NCBI GenBank assembly: GCA_021927905.1
Contig: BLLK01000022.1
Span: 248,001 to 312,000 of the forward strand
Direction: 5' to 3'
DNA: 64,000 nucleotides
Origin: Chaetoceros tenuissimus
Taxonomy: Eukaryota; Bacillariophyta; Thalassiosirophyceae; Chaetocerotales; Chaetocerotaceae
In this document: piece by piece, positions 53,689-64,000 of the stretch
How the letters are laid out: every line of letters begins with the position of its first letter
Numbering within the stretch: position 1 is the stretch's first letter
Program-made: the position numbers and the translations under genes
Notes under the pieces: generated by a model
What the model saw: only the letters and a program-made list of their open reading frames with translations
Databases searched by the model: none
Told to the model about the DNA's origin: nothing

Positions 53689-53935
53689 TCTCGGACATTC
53701 GATCCGTATTTTTTCATTAAAATTTGAATAGAAATGAGACAGATCGAGTCGCCCATATGCTTACGCATGTTTTGTTCTATTTATTTCAAAGGTACAAAAG
53801 TGAACAGAACAGAGGAAAAGGCTTCGCAAAATATGTGACCCAATCCGATATGGAAATTATATACACGCAGCCAGCCATTGGTTTTTGTTTTTCTTTTCAA
53901 TTTTACCAACACATTACCATACACTGTTTTCAGAG

Positions 53936-53971
<36 letters not shown>
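53936..53971. repeat. AT dinucleotide microsatellite
   Basis: About 15 AT units (GTATATGTATATAT...) lie in the promoter spacer of the ankyrin-methyltransferase gene. Confidence 0.9.
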
Positions 53972-53972
<1 letters not shown>

Positions 53973-54034
53973 AACACCTTATTGAAGAATCTCTTTAATT
54001 TTCATTGAATAGCTATCGTGATAACTTTGCTAAA

Positions 54035-55573
54035 ATGGCAGGGAAAGAAGGACCAGTAAAGAAGAAAAAGGAATCAAAAACAACCAAGGCACCACCCATT
54101 GACGGTACAGAGTCTGAGTACAAAGATCTCCTCGGGATAGCTGCATCGCTTACACAAGAAGAGGCCGAAAACGAACTTATAGAATCAGCACGTTATGGAG
54201 AAATAGATTGTGTCAAAGCCTTGTTGGAGGTTTGGAGTGGGAAAATTCCAGACTTTGTCAATTGCACTGATCAAAACGGTTCCACTGCACTACACAAAGC
54301 TTGTGCTAACGGCCATGAATCATGTGTTCAAATGCTTTTGTTCAAGAAGGCTAAACACTTGCCAAATAATACTGGTAACAATACTCCTTTGCATTGGGCT
54401 GCAGCAAATGGACATGAAAATGTTGTAGAAATGCTATTGATGCATGATTTTTCATATCAACCCAATGCCATTGATGTACTCGTAAAGAATAGTGGTGGGA
54501 GAAGTGCACTCACAGAAGGATTTTCCTCTCAAAAAACCAAGCTCGTAGGCATGCTTTTAGAACACGATTCGGCTGCAGAAGAAAGATTGTTGATGGGTGC
54601 AAAGGAGGTAGATGAAGATGGAAATGATGTTCAAATAGATGACAATGGTAAAACGAAGAGTGTTAGTGAAAATGATGTTAAGAATAGCATTACTCATGAA
54701 TTCGATTTCTTACGAGATGAAAATGAGGAGAAGGTCGAAGAGCCTATCTCTGCTGATAACAAATTAATATTAGGAGATGATGCAGAGGTCAAGACTCTGC
54801 TGATTAGAGAATTACCGATCAAGAATGCAGATAATCCTTTTGATGAAGGAGATGACAAATTAGATACGACAGGACTAGGAATTTGGTCAGCATCATTAGT
54901 GATGGCTAGATGGATGGCAAGCAAAGCTACTCTTGGTCGTTTCGATGGTAAAAATGTACTAGAGCTTGGTGCTGGATGCGGTGTCCCGTAAGTATTTGTT
55001 TTTCATATCTCTTCTTTCTATCATATACGTGTAAGTGTCTAATCTCTCTTCTTCATCAGTGGACTAACTGTAGGACTATATAGTGATGCAAAGATTGTTT
55101 ATATGACAGATTATAATCCAGCAACAATAGAAAATATGAAATTCAACATAGATATGAATGCGAACAGATCAGCTACAAAATCAAGAGCGGGTGATTGGTT
55201 GGAAAGAATCAGACCTATGTCTATTGATTGGGCAGACGAATCAACTTGGCCAAAAGAAAAGATGGATTATGTCATTGGATCTGATCTTATTTATCAAAAA
55301 TCAATTGTTCCACTGTTGAAGAGGGTTGTGAGTGGATTGATGAAAAACGATGGAAGTTTCCTTTATACTTGCCCAAGTGATGGAAGAGATGGTTTGAAGG
55401 AGTTCATCGAAGTCATGAAGAAAGAAGGATTCAGGTGTGTGTCTGAGGAAGTAGCGCCAGATCTATACCGTTCCAACCCACTACATAGCGGAGATGCAGA
55501 AGATGCATTTCTCCATTTCTATGAATTACCAGTCACTGAATACAAACTGTTTGAATTCAAGAAAAGGAAATAA
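54035..55573 (+). CDS. Ankyrin-repeat protein fused to a seven-beta-strand methyltransferase (METTL21/FAM86-like)
   Basis: The model is join(54035..54987, 55060..55573), 488 aa, with a 72-bp GTAAGT...ATCAG intron inside the methyltransferase core (ELGAGCGVP|GLTVGLYS). The ATG at 54035 is the first in frame. Lys-rich N-terminus, then three to four ankyrin repeats (about residues 45-185: GSTALHKACANGHESCVQML, NTPLHWAAANGHENVVEMLL). An acidic linker follows, then a Methyltransferase_16-type domain: LGIWSASLVMARWMAS, motif I LELGAGCG, acidic MTDYNP, and DYVIGSDLIYQ with a late LKRVVSGLMKNDGSFLY. This family methylates lysines on elongation factors, chaperones and metabolic enzymes; ankyrin repeats probably select the substrate. 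Confidence 0.88.
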
Positions 55574-55706
55574 ATCATTAAATTTCATAAAATGTTTTGG
55601 AAGACATATAATATGTAGAATTGACATTGTTGACAGTTTGAATAAGTCTTCAATTTGTCCAAAATAGACAATAGCGCGCACTGCTAATTTCTTCCTAAAA
55701 AAAACA

Positions 55707-57152
55707 ATGATATGCTTTTTGCTTGGAAGAAGTCAGGGAGATGTAAAAATAAGCCAACAACACTACATCTTCACGCATTCCCAATACATGGCTTTTGATA
55801 ACATTTCTGCTGGAAGCCTCCCAGAAGACCTAGTGTTTAGACAAAAGATTCATTTGGATGGAAATGACGAAGATTCTTGGGAGACGAACATGTCAGAAGT
55901 AACTCAGCCGTACATCTTTAAACAAGATGAAAACACAGACATTGAAATGCAGCAAACAGTTTTAGAAGAGAAAGATAAAGCTGAGAGACTTGAAGATTGG
56001 ACGACATGTCTCCAGACAATTAGAGCTCGTACCAATGAAGTCTTCTTCTTTTCACGAGATATTCATATGGTAAAAAGTGATTGGGTCTGGTTTCGTAACA
56101 TTTCTCATGGTGGAGGATTTCATCGTCTATGTATCCGATATTCTTCGAATACAAATGCTCCAATTAGGATCAGAATAAATAACTTTATTTATCCTAACGC
56201 TGTAGCTGGAGAGGTCACAACCAAAGAGGATGAAATGGTAAAATCATTGACTAGCATTCAGAGTCAAGAATCGATGGCTTTTCGAGAAAAGATCCTATTC
56301 AATCTTGGCCCCGCAGATAAAGCGGTATCAATTGGGATGCAACCTATATTTAAATCAGAAAAAAATGAGACATTGATGCCAAATATAGTATCATTTTTCT
56401 TTGAGAAAATCTATGATTTGAATGACGATGTATTTCTTGACAATAACATGAATAAATCAAATCTCCAGGGTACAACCTCCGATTCCTATCGGAGCCCTTT
56501 TGTCTTCAATTTTGATGTAGGGAGTATTGGGAGGTATAGTGATGAGCGCTATGTAGATGCAACATCTTTTGCATTAAGGGGATCTAAGCCGATTACATTT
56601 CGATCTGGTGAATGCAATGATGACATGACAGTTGGGTCTAGAAGAATTGGAAGTAGAGAAGGTGGCCGAGCTTTTCCGTCCATTACATTTGTTGACGACG
56701 CAGATAGAATAGATTCTATGACATTAGGTATGTCAACATATGCAGGAGAAAAAGTGGGGGCAAATTTCTGTGCTGCAATTGGGACGATGTCGTTTGAAAA
56801 CACGATTACTGGTGATTCAAGAGAAGTCGAAGGTTTATCTGCTAGTTTCAGGAATGATGTTGGAGTATGGGAATATAAGAGGAAAGAATTAGGGTTAGAT
56901 CTGTGGCTAACTTCTGCTTATCATTTGAAAGGACTGAGTGGATCGAAGAGTAAGCAGATATTTCGTTATGGTTTTGCACTATCTAAGAGTGAAGACATTC
57001 CATTTTCTATATCTTCGTTTGAGATTTTTTGGAAATGGTTTGTCCGTGTCAAGTACTATTCTATTAATTTTGATATCGTTGGTGAAGAGCAACATCTTGT
57101 TCATGTGAAAAGGGATGTCCCAATCGATTTGAAGGTGTTGAACAAAAGATGA
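55707..57152 (+). CDS. Unknown protein, 481 aa
   Basis: I do not recognise this protein. The ATG at 55707 gives MICFLLGRSQGDVKISQQ; a later start at 55791 (MAFDNISAGSLPED) is equally plausible. It is mixed beta-rich and polar, with no signal peptide or membrane helix. A stretch near residues 115-170 (VFFFSRDIHMVKSDWVWFRN, then HRLCIRYSSNTNAPIRIRI) looks like a folded domain. It ends IDLKVLNKR with its stop overlapping the next start (ATGA). The two may be a single gene misread, or a functional pair. Confidence 0.6.
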   Translation: MICFLLGRSQGDVKISQQHYIFTHSQYMAFDNISAGSLPEDLVFRQKIHLDGNDEDSWETNMSEVTQPYIFKQDENTDIEMQQTVLEEKDKAERLEDWTTCLQTIRARTNEVFFFSRDIHMVKSDWVWFRNISHGGGFHRLCIRYSSNTNAPIRIRINNFIYPNAVAGEVTTKEDEMVKSLTSIQSQESMAFREKILFNLGPADKAVSIGMQPIFKSEKNETLMPNIVSFFFEKIYDLNDDVFLDNNMNKSNLQGTTSDSYRSPFVFNFDVGSIGRYSDERYVDATSFALRGSKPITFRSGECNDDMTVGSRRIGSREGGRAFPSITFVDDADRIDSMTLGMSTYAGEKVGANFCAAIGTMSFENTITGDSREVEGLSASFRNDVGVWEYKRKELGLDLWLTSAYHLKGLSGSKSKQIFRYGFALSKSEDIPFSISSFEIFWKWFVRVKYYSINFDIVGEEQHLVHVKRDVPIDLKVLNKR

Positions 57153-58382
57153 AGCCACTACATGACTTTCTCGTTCAAGTTTTCAGTGGGCATAATCGTC
57201 TTGGTGTAGATACTGGTTTTATTAGAGGAACAAAAACTCACTTGACAATCACTCATGACGAATTTTGTATCTATGTAAAGCTTGTCCCTGATAAAGATTG
57301 CAATGAACGAATCGTTTCAGCGCTCTTTATCGATGGCGTCCAATATGATCCAGAGGATTCATCATTTGACGATCTGGGCACGAATCCTCAATACATCACT
57401 GCTTATGCTCTTTATTCAACTCTTCAGGATTTAGATATTTTATTTGAAATGGGACTGTTGGAATCTCACGACAGTGTTTTGGGAGAAGAAAGGGAGCTTT
57501 TGCCTCAGAAGATAGGAGGCGCGTATGGTTTAGGAGGTTTCAAGCAAACCAAAGAAGCTACTAGGGCCCTTCACTTTCTCACGTTGGCAGGTTTACGCAA
57601 GGTGTGTAATAAAGTTTATTTGTTTGCTACATTATATCTGGCAAGCCTAAAATATTTTTGTACGACAGGTTGCCATCGACGAAGCAATGACGGATGATAG
57701 ACTGTGGGATATCTATGATCTTGCAAGTGCGACGAAATCTGTTTGGAATATCGAAACTATCACTGCATTTTTTTGTATGATCATTCAGATACTTGGACCA
57801 ATTGCTCTTGCTGTCCGTGCATTTTACACAGATGAAGAAGAAAAAATTCATATCGTTGTATACTTGTGTAGATTAGCTTTTGCAATCTATGCTGTTTTTT
57901 ACGAAGTTAAATTGCAGAATGAGAGTGCAGAAAAAGAGCGACTTGTTCTGTTTTTAAGTATGATACCAGAATTCAGTAGCTATCAGCTTCTCATAGGACT
58001 ACTGATCAATGTTGTATCCAAAATCTGTCTCTCGGTTGCGATAATCATACTTTTGTGGTTTTCATACTCTGTCATTGACGTGACTTTAAATGCGTTGGCA
58101 TTGTACTTCATTTTGGAAATTGATGATTATCTGGTCTCCTCATCCAACTTGGAGAAATATCGGAAGCAACAACAGGATCTATTTTTCCAAATGAAATACG
58201 TTCTGAGCAGAGACTACTACAAGAGAGATTTGGCAGAACCAGAATCTTGGGCTGAAGAGAATTGGGGCAAGTTCAGTGTTAGTATCAACATTATGCATCG
58301 TGCGTCATTGATTGTCGTCGTTGGAGGAGTTTTTCTTCTCATAATCCTTCCAATCACTTCACGAAAGCTTGGCTTTGTTTAG
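57149..58382 (+). CDS. Unknown multi-pass membrane protein
   Basis: The model is join(57149..57601, 57669..58382), 388 aa, with a 67-bp GTGTGT...GACAG intron reading LAGLRK|VAIDEAMTDD. The N-terminal 160 residues are soluble (VSGHN-type start MKPLHDFLVQVFSG). The C-terminal half has about four to five membrane helices (AFFCMIIQILGPIALAVRAF, VVYLCRLAFAIYAVFY, LIGLLINVVSKICLSVAIII, VIDVTLNALALYFIL, LIVVVGGVFLLIILPI). No family is recognised; layout resembles a small channel or receptor-like protein. The ATG overlaps the previous stop by ATGA, and its frame is open for about 25 codons further upstream, so a longer, spliced or frameshifted product with the upstream ORF is possible. Confidence 0.6.
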
Positions 58383-58980
58383 AGTTCTTCCTGTGTATGA
58401 AAATTTGAAAGCAAATGAAAATTCAAATAGTTTTATCTAAAAGTCGTATTATGATCATACTATGACCATGTTTAACATCTTCGTTCTCCATTAGTTCTTT
58501 CTCAAAATGCATATTATTCTTATGGAAACAAGAATACAGGTGACTAACAATAAGTTCCCCGGACTACTGGCCCTTGACCCTTGAAGTTATTGTTGTCTGT
58601 CTCTTTTGCTTGTGCGTGATTATGTGTTCATGTGATGATTTTCATATTTTTGACGAACATGTCTTCATACATGCGTATTTTGAATCAAGTTCTAATTACT
58701 CTTTTCAACTGTGTCCATTACGGAAATTCTGAGGAAAATAAGGTACGTCAAAAAAGCCGGTGTAGACTTGTTCAATGGTAGGGTATCGTATAATGAAAGC
58801 AGATGTGAACAAAGATACCCTTCCTACTCGCCCCAGCATGTTTCAGAGAGTAGAGCAAATTTGAAGTAACGACAGGAGGCAAATAAATAATTCCCTCACA
58901 TTTTGAAACCCATTATCCTCTTCCAATTTCATACTAATTTGCTAATTTCAATTTGACCTTTTGACAAAGACAGTTTTAAA
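58383..58980. other. Intergenic region
   Basis: This 598-bp spacer precedes the FG-GAP pseudogene. A short GGCCCTTGACCCTTG direct repeat occurs near 58569. Nothing else is recognised. Confidence 0.35.
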
Positions 58981-61069
58981 ATGCGTTTCACTTTCCAAAA
59001 GGTAGCAGCTACATTATTGTTAGCTTCACTTCGAACTCACCAAATCCATGCAAACGAAGTTCCAGTCGGTTCTCCTTACTTTAAAAAGGTAACTGATATA
59101 CTCTACAATGACAACTTTAGCCAAGGTATGTTCCTCGCTAGTAGCGACAACTCTGGTGTGGTTGCAATCAGTGGGGTGCTTTATGACTCTGATGCTGACA
59201 CTTATCGCTCTAGTGTCCTTGTATACAGAGATAATAATGATGGAACGTATGTTACCGTCGGTTCTATCATCGAAGAGGACGCCTCGAAGGCCACGGCATA
59301 CTTCCGCGATGCCCTTGCAGATGTCGCTCTGAATGGAGCTGGTGATAGACTTGCAATTGCTATTGTAAAATCTTGAAGAGGTGGTGCAGTCACCGCAGAT
59401 GATAGCACTGTAACCATCCTTAGTCATGATCTCACAGACATACATGTGGATTAGAATGAAGATGTTGTCCTTAATTTGGGCAAGGCAGGTGGAGGAGGAT
59501 ATCACATGGGTCTCAAGATTGCTGAAGGAGATGCACTTGCCATTGGTGAAAGGTATTATGAGGTGATCAATGATGAAGGAACATTGAAGGATGCTGGACG
59601 TGTTCTTTTGCATAGTATTTCAAAGGATGGTGTGAACTCAGTAGTAACGACTCTTGCATCTATTCAAGGAGCAAGAGACAATGATCACTATGGTAGTAGT
59701 GTTGCAATGGCAACTTACAACAACAATCCATGTGTGATAGTTGGTGCAGTTGGTGCTGAACAAAGTGCGAATAGTGTTCCTATTGACAACGGAAAGGTAC
59801 AAGTATTCTGTGTGAATGATGCTTCCGAAGTAGCTATGAGACCAGCACTGTACGGGGTTGATTCTGATGGTGAATTTGGACATAGTGTAGCAACAAATAG
59901 TGACGCATCTGTTATTGCAGTAGGTGCAAGATTCAGTGACCAAAGTGGAAAGGTTGACAATGGTCTTGTTAGTGTGGTAAGTTTTGATGTTGAAGTGTAT
60001 TGTCTCAGATGACTTATGTTCCGCTTACATCTCCTATCTTATATCAAAACTTAAATAGTATAAATGGAGTGGAACATCCTATCAGCAAATTGGATTGGAT
60101 CTTTTCGGAGAGCGTGGTGAAGGAAATCTCAACCAACAATATTATGTTGGTGATGAATTTGGTTATAGCATTTCGTTGAGTGATGTGGATGTTGATGGTA
60201 ATATTCGCATTGCAGTTAGAGCACCAAAAAATGATCCGATGGAAACTGCTGACGAAGAATACTACCTTGGTAGTGTGTATGTTTACGAAAACAACGTAAA
60301 TTCGGCTGACGCAAATATTACATGGCAAAAGATTGGGCAAGATATTGATGGAACTGAGAACGGGGAAAGAGTGGGCAGAGCGTTGCTTTAAGCAAGGATG
60401 GCTTGACTCTTATTGTCGGATCGCCTGGTCTTGACGATAGCCAAAATGGTCATTCTTCAGGAGGAGTCAAAGTGTATACTGACGTACAAAATAGTCATGA
60501 GCCAAGTTCTGTGCCTTCTGTATCAAGTGTGCCTTCCCTTGCGCCTTCTGTATCAAGTGTGCCAAGTGCATCGAAGGCACCATCTAACAACCCCACTTCC
60601 TCCCCACAACCAAGTCATTCTGCCATGCCTTCTGAGTCCCCCCTCGGAACGACATTGAAAGCTGTGAAGGTTTATAGTAACTTTGTCAAATTTGATCAAT
60701 CCAGAAAATGGTGTGTCACAGCTAACGAACTTCGGGAGGGATCAAAAATCCATGTTAGACCATGCTCCGATGACAAGAAGCAATATCATACTTGGAATGT
60801 TCTTTCAACAGGACAGGTGAAGAGCCTTAGCAACACTGACCTCTGTATGAGATCTTTTGGTATCCCAAGATCATTCTGGGTGATTGTGACCAATCTGAAT
60901 CTTCTAGATTTTTCATTGAATCTAACTGGATTAGGCACGTAAAGAATGGAGGCACATTTTTCGTTGGGTTTGATCCAGAGTCCAAATACGAACGTCTTTC
61001 TTTGTACAGAGAGGGGAGCCTTGTGCCTTCTCTATACAATTGGGAAGAGAGTGTTACGTCCTTTTACTA
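58981..61069 (+). pseudogene. FG-GAP-repeat surface protein with PS linker and ricin-B-like domain, decayed
   Basis: The start MRFTFQKVAATLLLASLRTH is a signal peptide. FG-GAP/integrin-alpha-like repeats follow (GAGDRLAIAIV, HYGSSVAMATYNNNPCVIV, EFGHSVATNSDASVIAVGA, EFGYSISLSDVDVDGNIRIA, LTLIVGSPGLDD). Then comes a SSVPSVSSVPSLAPSVSS-type linker, widespread in diatom secreted proteins, and a C-terminal lectin-like region (WCVTANELREGSKIHVRPC, then NTDLCMR). One ordinary intron of 82 bp is at 59977-60058. The reading frame is broken about four times (in-frame stops and frameshifts), so the gene is probably dead, although similarity continues on both sides of each break. In diatoms such proteins are thought to act in adhesion at the cell surface. 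Confidence 0.75.
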
Positions 61070-61213
61070 ATTATGACAGATGGAAAACATTCAATACTTA
61101 AAAATGTATTACTCGATTGAAGAAATTGCAAGAACTTTTTCAAAGGCAGTGTAGCAGCCTACACTCACATATCCATAATCGCTTGACACTATCGAACTTT
61201 TGTGATTTCATTG

Positions 61214-63499
61214 CTACTCATCACTTTCGCTTTCAAAGGAGTATACGGATTCTTCTTCAAACGACGACAAGCTCTCCTCGCATTTTTGTGGACTAGAGAT
61301 GGTTTCCACACAGAAGATTTTATTTCGATCCAAATTTCCTGGTACCGTTGAACCGCAGGAAAATGTTTCCTGCGCTTGGAAGCTCGTTTCTTCCATTTGT
61401 TCAGAGAAATGAGAGGATGCATTACATATCGGATCCTCACTTTGTTGTTTTGCTTCACTTGGAACATTTTCATCTGCATGTAAACTTGCATTTCTTTTCA
61501 AGACTTCATTCATTTGATTTGCCTGTTGTGTCAATTCCACTCCAGCGTTTGGCGACTGGTCTAATACTTTCAAATCATTCTCAGATGTTACAATGCTCTC
61601 CTTTAATTGCTTGGTCAAGATGTCAATCCTTTCAGATGTCAAATTATTATTGGATATTACTGACTCCTGCAAATCTGTGAATTCTTTTTCCAGACGAGAC
61701 AAGTCGTTTTGTAAAGATTCCCTTGTTGAGTTGACTTTTCCTACACATGCGGCTATATCTGTCAATCCACTGACATGGGATTTTGGAGCAAGTTCCAGAT
61801 GTTCTACTTTCTCAACCAATTCGCCCAGACTAATTTTGTAATCTTGCATTTCCTTTGTTAGTTTCGAGAACAATTTTGTTCCATCCATGTTTTCATTCTC
61901 ACGATTCGCCTTCAACTCATGTATTTCTGAATAAAGATGGTTCAATTTTTCCATAGAAGTAGTAACATCCTGTTTCAGGCTTTCAACAACTTTCAGGAGA
62001 ATGCTCTGATCACAACTTCTATTCTCATTAATTTGTCGCACGATGTCTTCTTCTAGGTGCTCCTGTTTTTCCATTAATCTCCTCATTTGATTCTGGATAT
62101 CATCTATTCTGTTGGAAAAAGTTTGAATACATTTTTGCACATTATCATTTTTGTCTCTGACCTCAAGTTGTTTATAATCACTTTCCACCCGATCCAATCT
62201 TTCCTTAATCGTAGTAATTGCTGTCTCAGACTGTCTAAAAACCTCTTCTACTGCTAAAGCTGTACTTTCTTTTACATCATCCATATCCATAGTTGCACAG
62301 GGTTGATTTTGTTGGACAAGCGTCTCCAAGTGCAGAGAAGATTTTTTTACCTCTTGCTCAACCAACGCTTGTATATTTTTTGTCAAGTTGGAGCCTAATG
62401 TATCAATCCTCCTTGTCATTTCTTTGTTTTCAGCCCGTCCATGAGCCTCGACGGTATCAGTGATTATTCTTTGAAGTCCACTGTGTTCCTTCTTAAGACT
62501 GCTGGCAAAATCTACAGCTCTTTTTTCATTTTGTACTCGCACTTCTTTTTCCATCATAGGTCGGAGGGAACTAAGGACAGAATCCTCCAATGTACGCATA
62601 TGACCTGTCAAAGCTGATTGAATAATACAGCTCAAATGATTTTCATCCAATTTTGCGATTTGATCATTTGACTGCCGAAGCTCCCGTTGTAAAATACCGT
62701 TTTCCTCTTTCAGAGACTTTATTTCATGCTTCAACACAGAGATCTCCGATTCGAATGACTGCTTTGACATTGAAGCAACTCTATCAATCGCAATCATTGT
62801 CTTTGTGGATATAGTTTCCAATGCAGTGCGGAGTTCATGACTTGTGACTCGGACCGACAAGTCCTGAACTTGCTGATCCTTTAACAATTTCATATCAATC
62901 GAAACAGACTCTTTCCAACCCAAGTCTTTGGTAGTTGCTTCCTCAAGTTTCTGTAACATCATCCTCTGCTTTTCCCATTCATCCTTGAGTCTCTTACTTA
63001 ATCGATCTTGGGATGCAATTGATCGAGCCAAGTTTCCAAGGTGTTTTTTCTGTTTTGAATTCTCGTCCAAAAGGTCTTGTAATTGGTCATGTATTCTATC
63101 AACTCTAGTCTCGGATGCAGTATTCTTTTCGCTAATCGATTTATCCACCGTTCGTTTTACACTTTGACTAATTTTCTTTACTAATTCTGCTTCAATGTCT
63201 TTTCCCAAGGGACGTGATATACTACCTCGTCGAGAAGTACCATATTCAGGTTGAGAAGCTACCGAGTGCAATGTCGCTTGGGATATTTGCATCGGACCAA
63301 TCGTTCTTGGAGGCGGAGGAGGAGGTGGAAGCTATTCGTGCTATTGTTAGTTTTGTTTGGAGCAGTGAAGGACAAAAGGATAAACACTTACATCATGCTT
63401 CTTACTTTGATTGAGGTACTGAATATTACTATTTGTTTGTTCAATTATTTTTGCAAGATGGTTTTCCCAAGTGGCAATCTGAATGTCACTTTTACTCAT
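61214..63499 (-). CDS. Long coiled-coil protein (two exons)
   Basis: The model is complement(join(61214..63331, 63392..63499)), 741 aa. Exon 1 codes for MSKSDIQIATWENHLAKIIE and 16 more residues, ending at a GTAAGT donor. The 60-bp intron ends GAATAG. Exon 2 begins in frame with LPPPPPPPRTIGP, so the poly-Pro run joins directly. Residues about 70-660 form nearly continuous coiled coil with heptads (LKHEIKSLKEENGILQRELR, IKERLDRVESDYKQLEVRDK). The C-terminus is acidic (EESLSSFEEESVYSFESESD). No enzyme motif is seen. It could be a cytoskeletal or basal-body component; no family is recognised. Confidence 0.72.
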
Positions 63500-63864
63500 T
63501 ATTGTTTTCAATTAGTATTTAGAATTGATTTCCTGTCGTTTTCTTTGGAGAATTTATTTGATTTCGTTTTTTTTTTTTGTAAATAAATCAAAGTTGCTCT
63601 CTTTCTTTTTGCTTCGTCACAAAGTTCATTTTTCCTCCAAACCGCTTCTCTCAAATTATCACACAATTCAGTGGAGTACTCCTCAATTTTTTAGAGACTC
63701 CGACAGGTTTATCAGTTTCTTTCTCCTCCTCGACGAACCTACATAATCTTTCTTCTCGCCAAGATATGAAGCCTGACATAATAGAAATGATTTGGGAAAT
63801 TCAAAAAGATTTGGAAATTCCTAAAAACTTTTAGCTATATAATTTTAACTCTAATTTTTTCCAT
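63500..63864. other. T-rich spacer
   Basis: This 365-bp region lies between two minus-strand genes: promoter of the coiled-coil gene and 3' flank of the GrpE-like gene. A run of 13 or so T is near 63569. No gene is supported. Confidence 0.4.
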
Positions 63865-64000
63865 TTACTCAGCAACTTCTTCAGCAGATGCCTCTTCAGC
63901 CGCTGCCTCTTCTGCTGCTTCAGGACCCAATGAAACAACTGCTGCAGCCATTCTCATAACATTACCTTCCATTTCAAATCCAGAGTCAACAACTTCAATG
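63865..64000 (-). CDS. Possible GrpE-like co-chaperone, C-terminal end only
   Basis: Forty-five codons are visible before the window edge, so the 5' part lies outside. The piece VVDSGFEMEGNVMRMAAAVV resembles the C-terminal beta domain of GrpE (consensus VxxGYxLGDRVLRPAxVxVS). It is followed by a Glu/Ala-rich tail (EAAEEAAAEEASAEEVAE). GrpE is the nucleotide-exchange factor of organellar Hsp70. With so little sequence the call is tentative. Confidence 0.4.
   Translation of the reverse strand, partial: IEVVDSGFEMEGNVMRMAAAVVSLGPEAAEEAAAEEASAEEVAE

Overview
The window looks like nuclear DNA of a centric diatom (stramenopile alga). The sequence is AT-rich. Almost every spliced gene has short GT-AG introns (60-151 bp). 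Several predicted proteins start with a signal peptide followed by an A-F junction, as in diatom plastid targeting. One secreted-protein relic carries the PSxxPS linkers typical of diatom surface proteins. A dynein regulatory complex gene (DRC2-like) implies a flagellated stage, which fits centric diatoms with swimming sperm. The species is not identified.

Layout. 1-7437: end of a Gln/His-rich gene, a Myb-like SHLQKF DNA-binding gene, the actin-severing cofactor AIP1/WDR1, and DRC2. 7438-11990: a complete histone cluster in the order H3(-) H4(+) H2A(-) H2B(+) H1(-), with two divergent promoters, shared promoter motifs and a 6-bp-stem/4-nt-loop hairpin 76-116 nt after every histone stop codon. 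12366-13247: a TLDc gene. 13582-29376: a 15.8-kb nest of mobile elements. A piggyBac-like DNA transposon with an 877-aa transposase holds a TA-flanked miniature element, and the nest also holds two copies of one non-coding LTR element in opposite orientation, giving a roughly 12-kb inverted repeat.

29593-48973: housekeeping genes. These are a D-glutamate cyclase-like gene divergent from glutamate synthase large subunit, a cis-prenyltransferase, a mitochondrial-type ABCB half transporter, a plastid-type ABC1 kinase, a SET-domain protein, a second TLDc protein and a DA1-like LIM peptidase. 49019-64000: a prolyl 4-hydroxylase-like enzyme, an EF-hand protein, two paralogous carrier-like proteins sharing a 216-bp gene-conversion tract, an ankyrin-methyltransferase fusion, two unknown genes overlapping by ATGA, an FG-GAP/lectin pseudogene, a long coiled-coil protein and the 3' end of a GrpE-like gene.

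The most interesting signals are the histone 3' hairpin family, the repeated intron-like modules and twin tandem arrays inside the LTR elements, the nested-transposon palindrome, and the nonsense codon inside an otherwise perfect gene-conversion tract. Exon boundaries were derived by eye from splice motifs, reading frame and family alignment; no search could be run.
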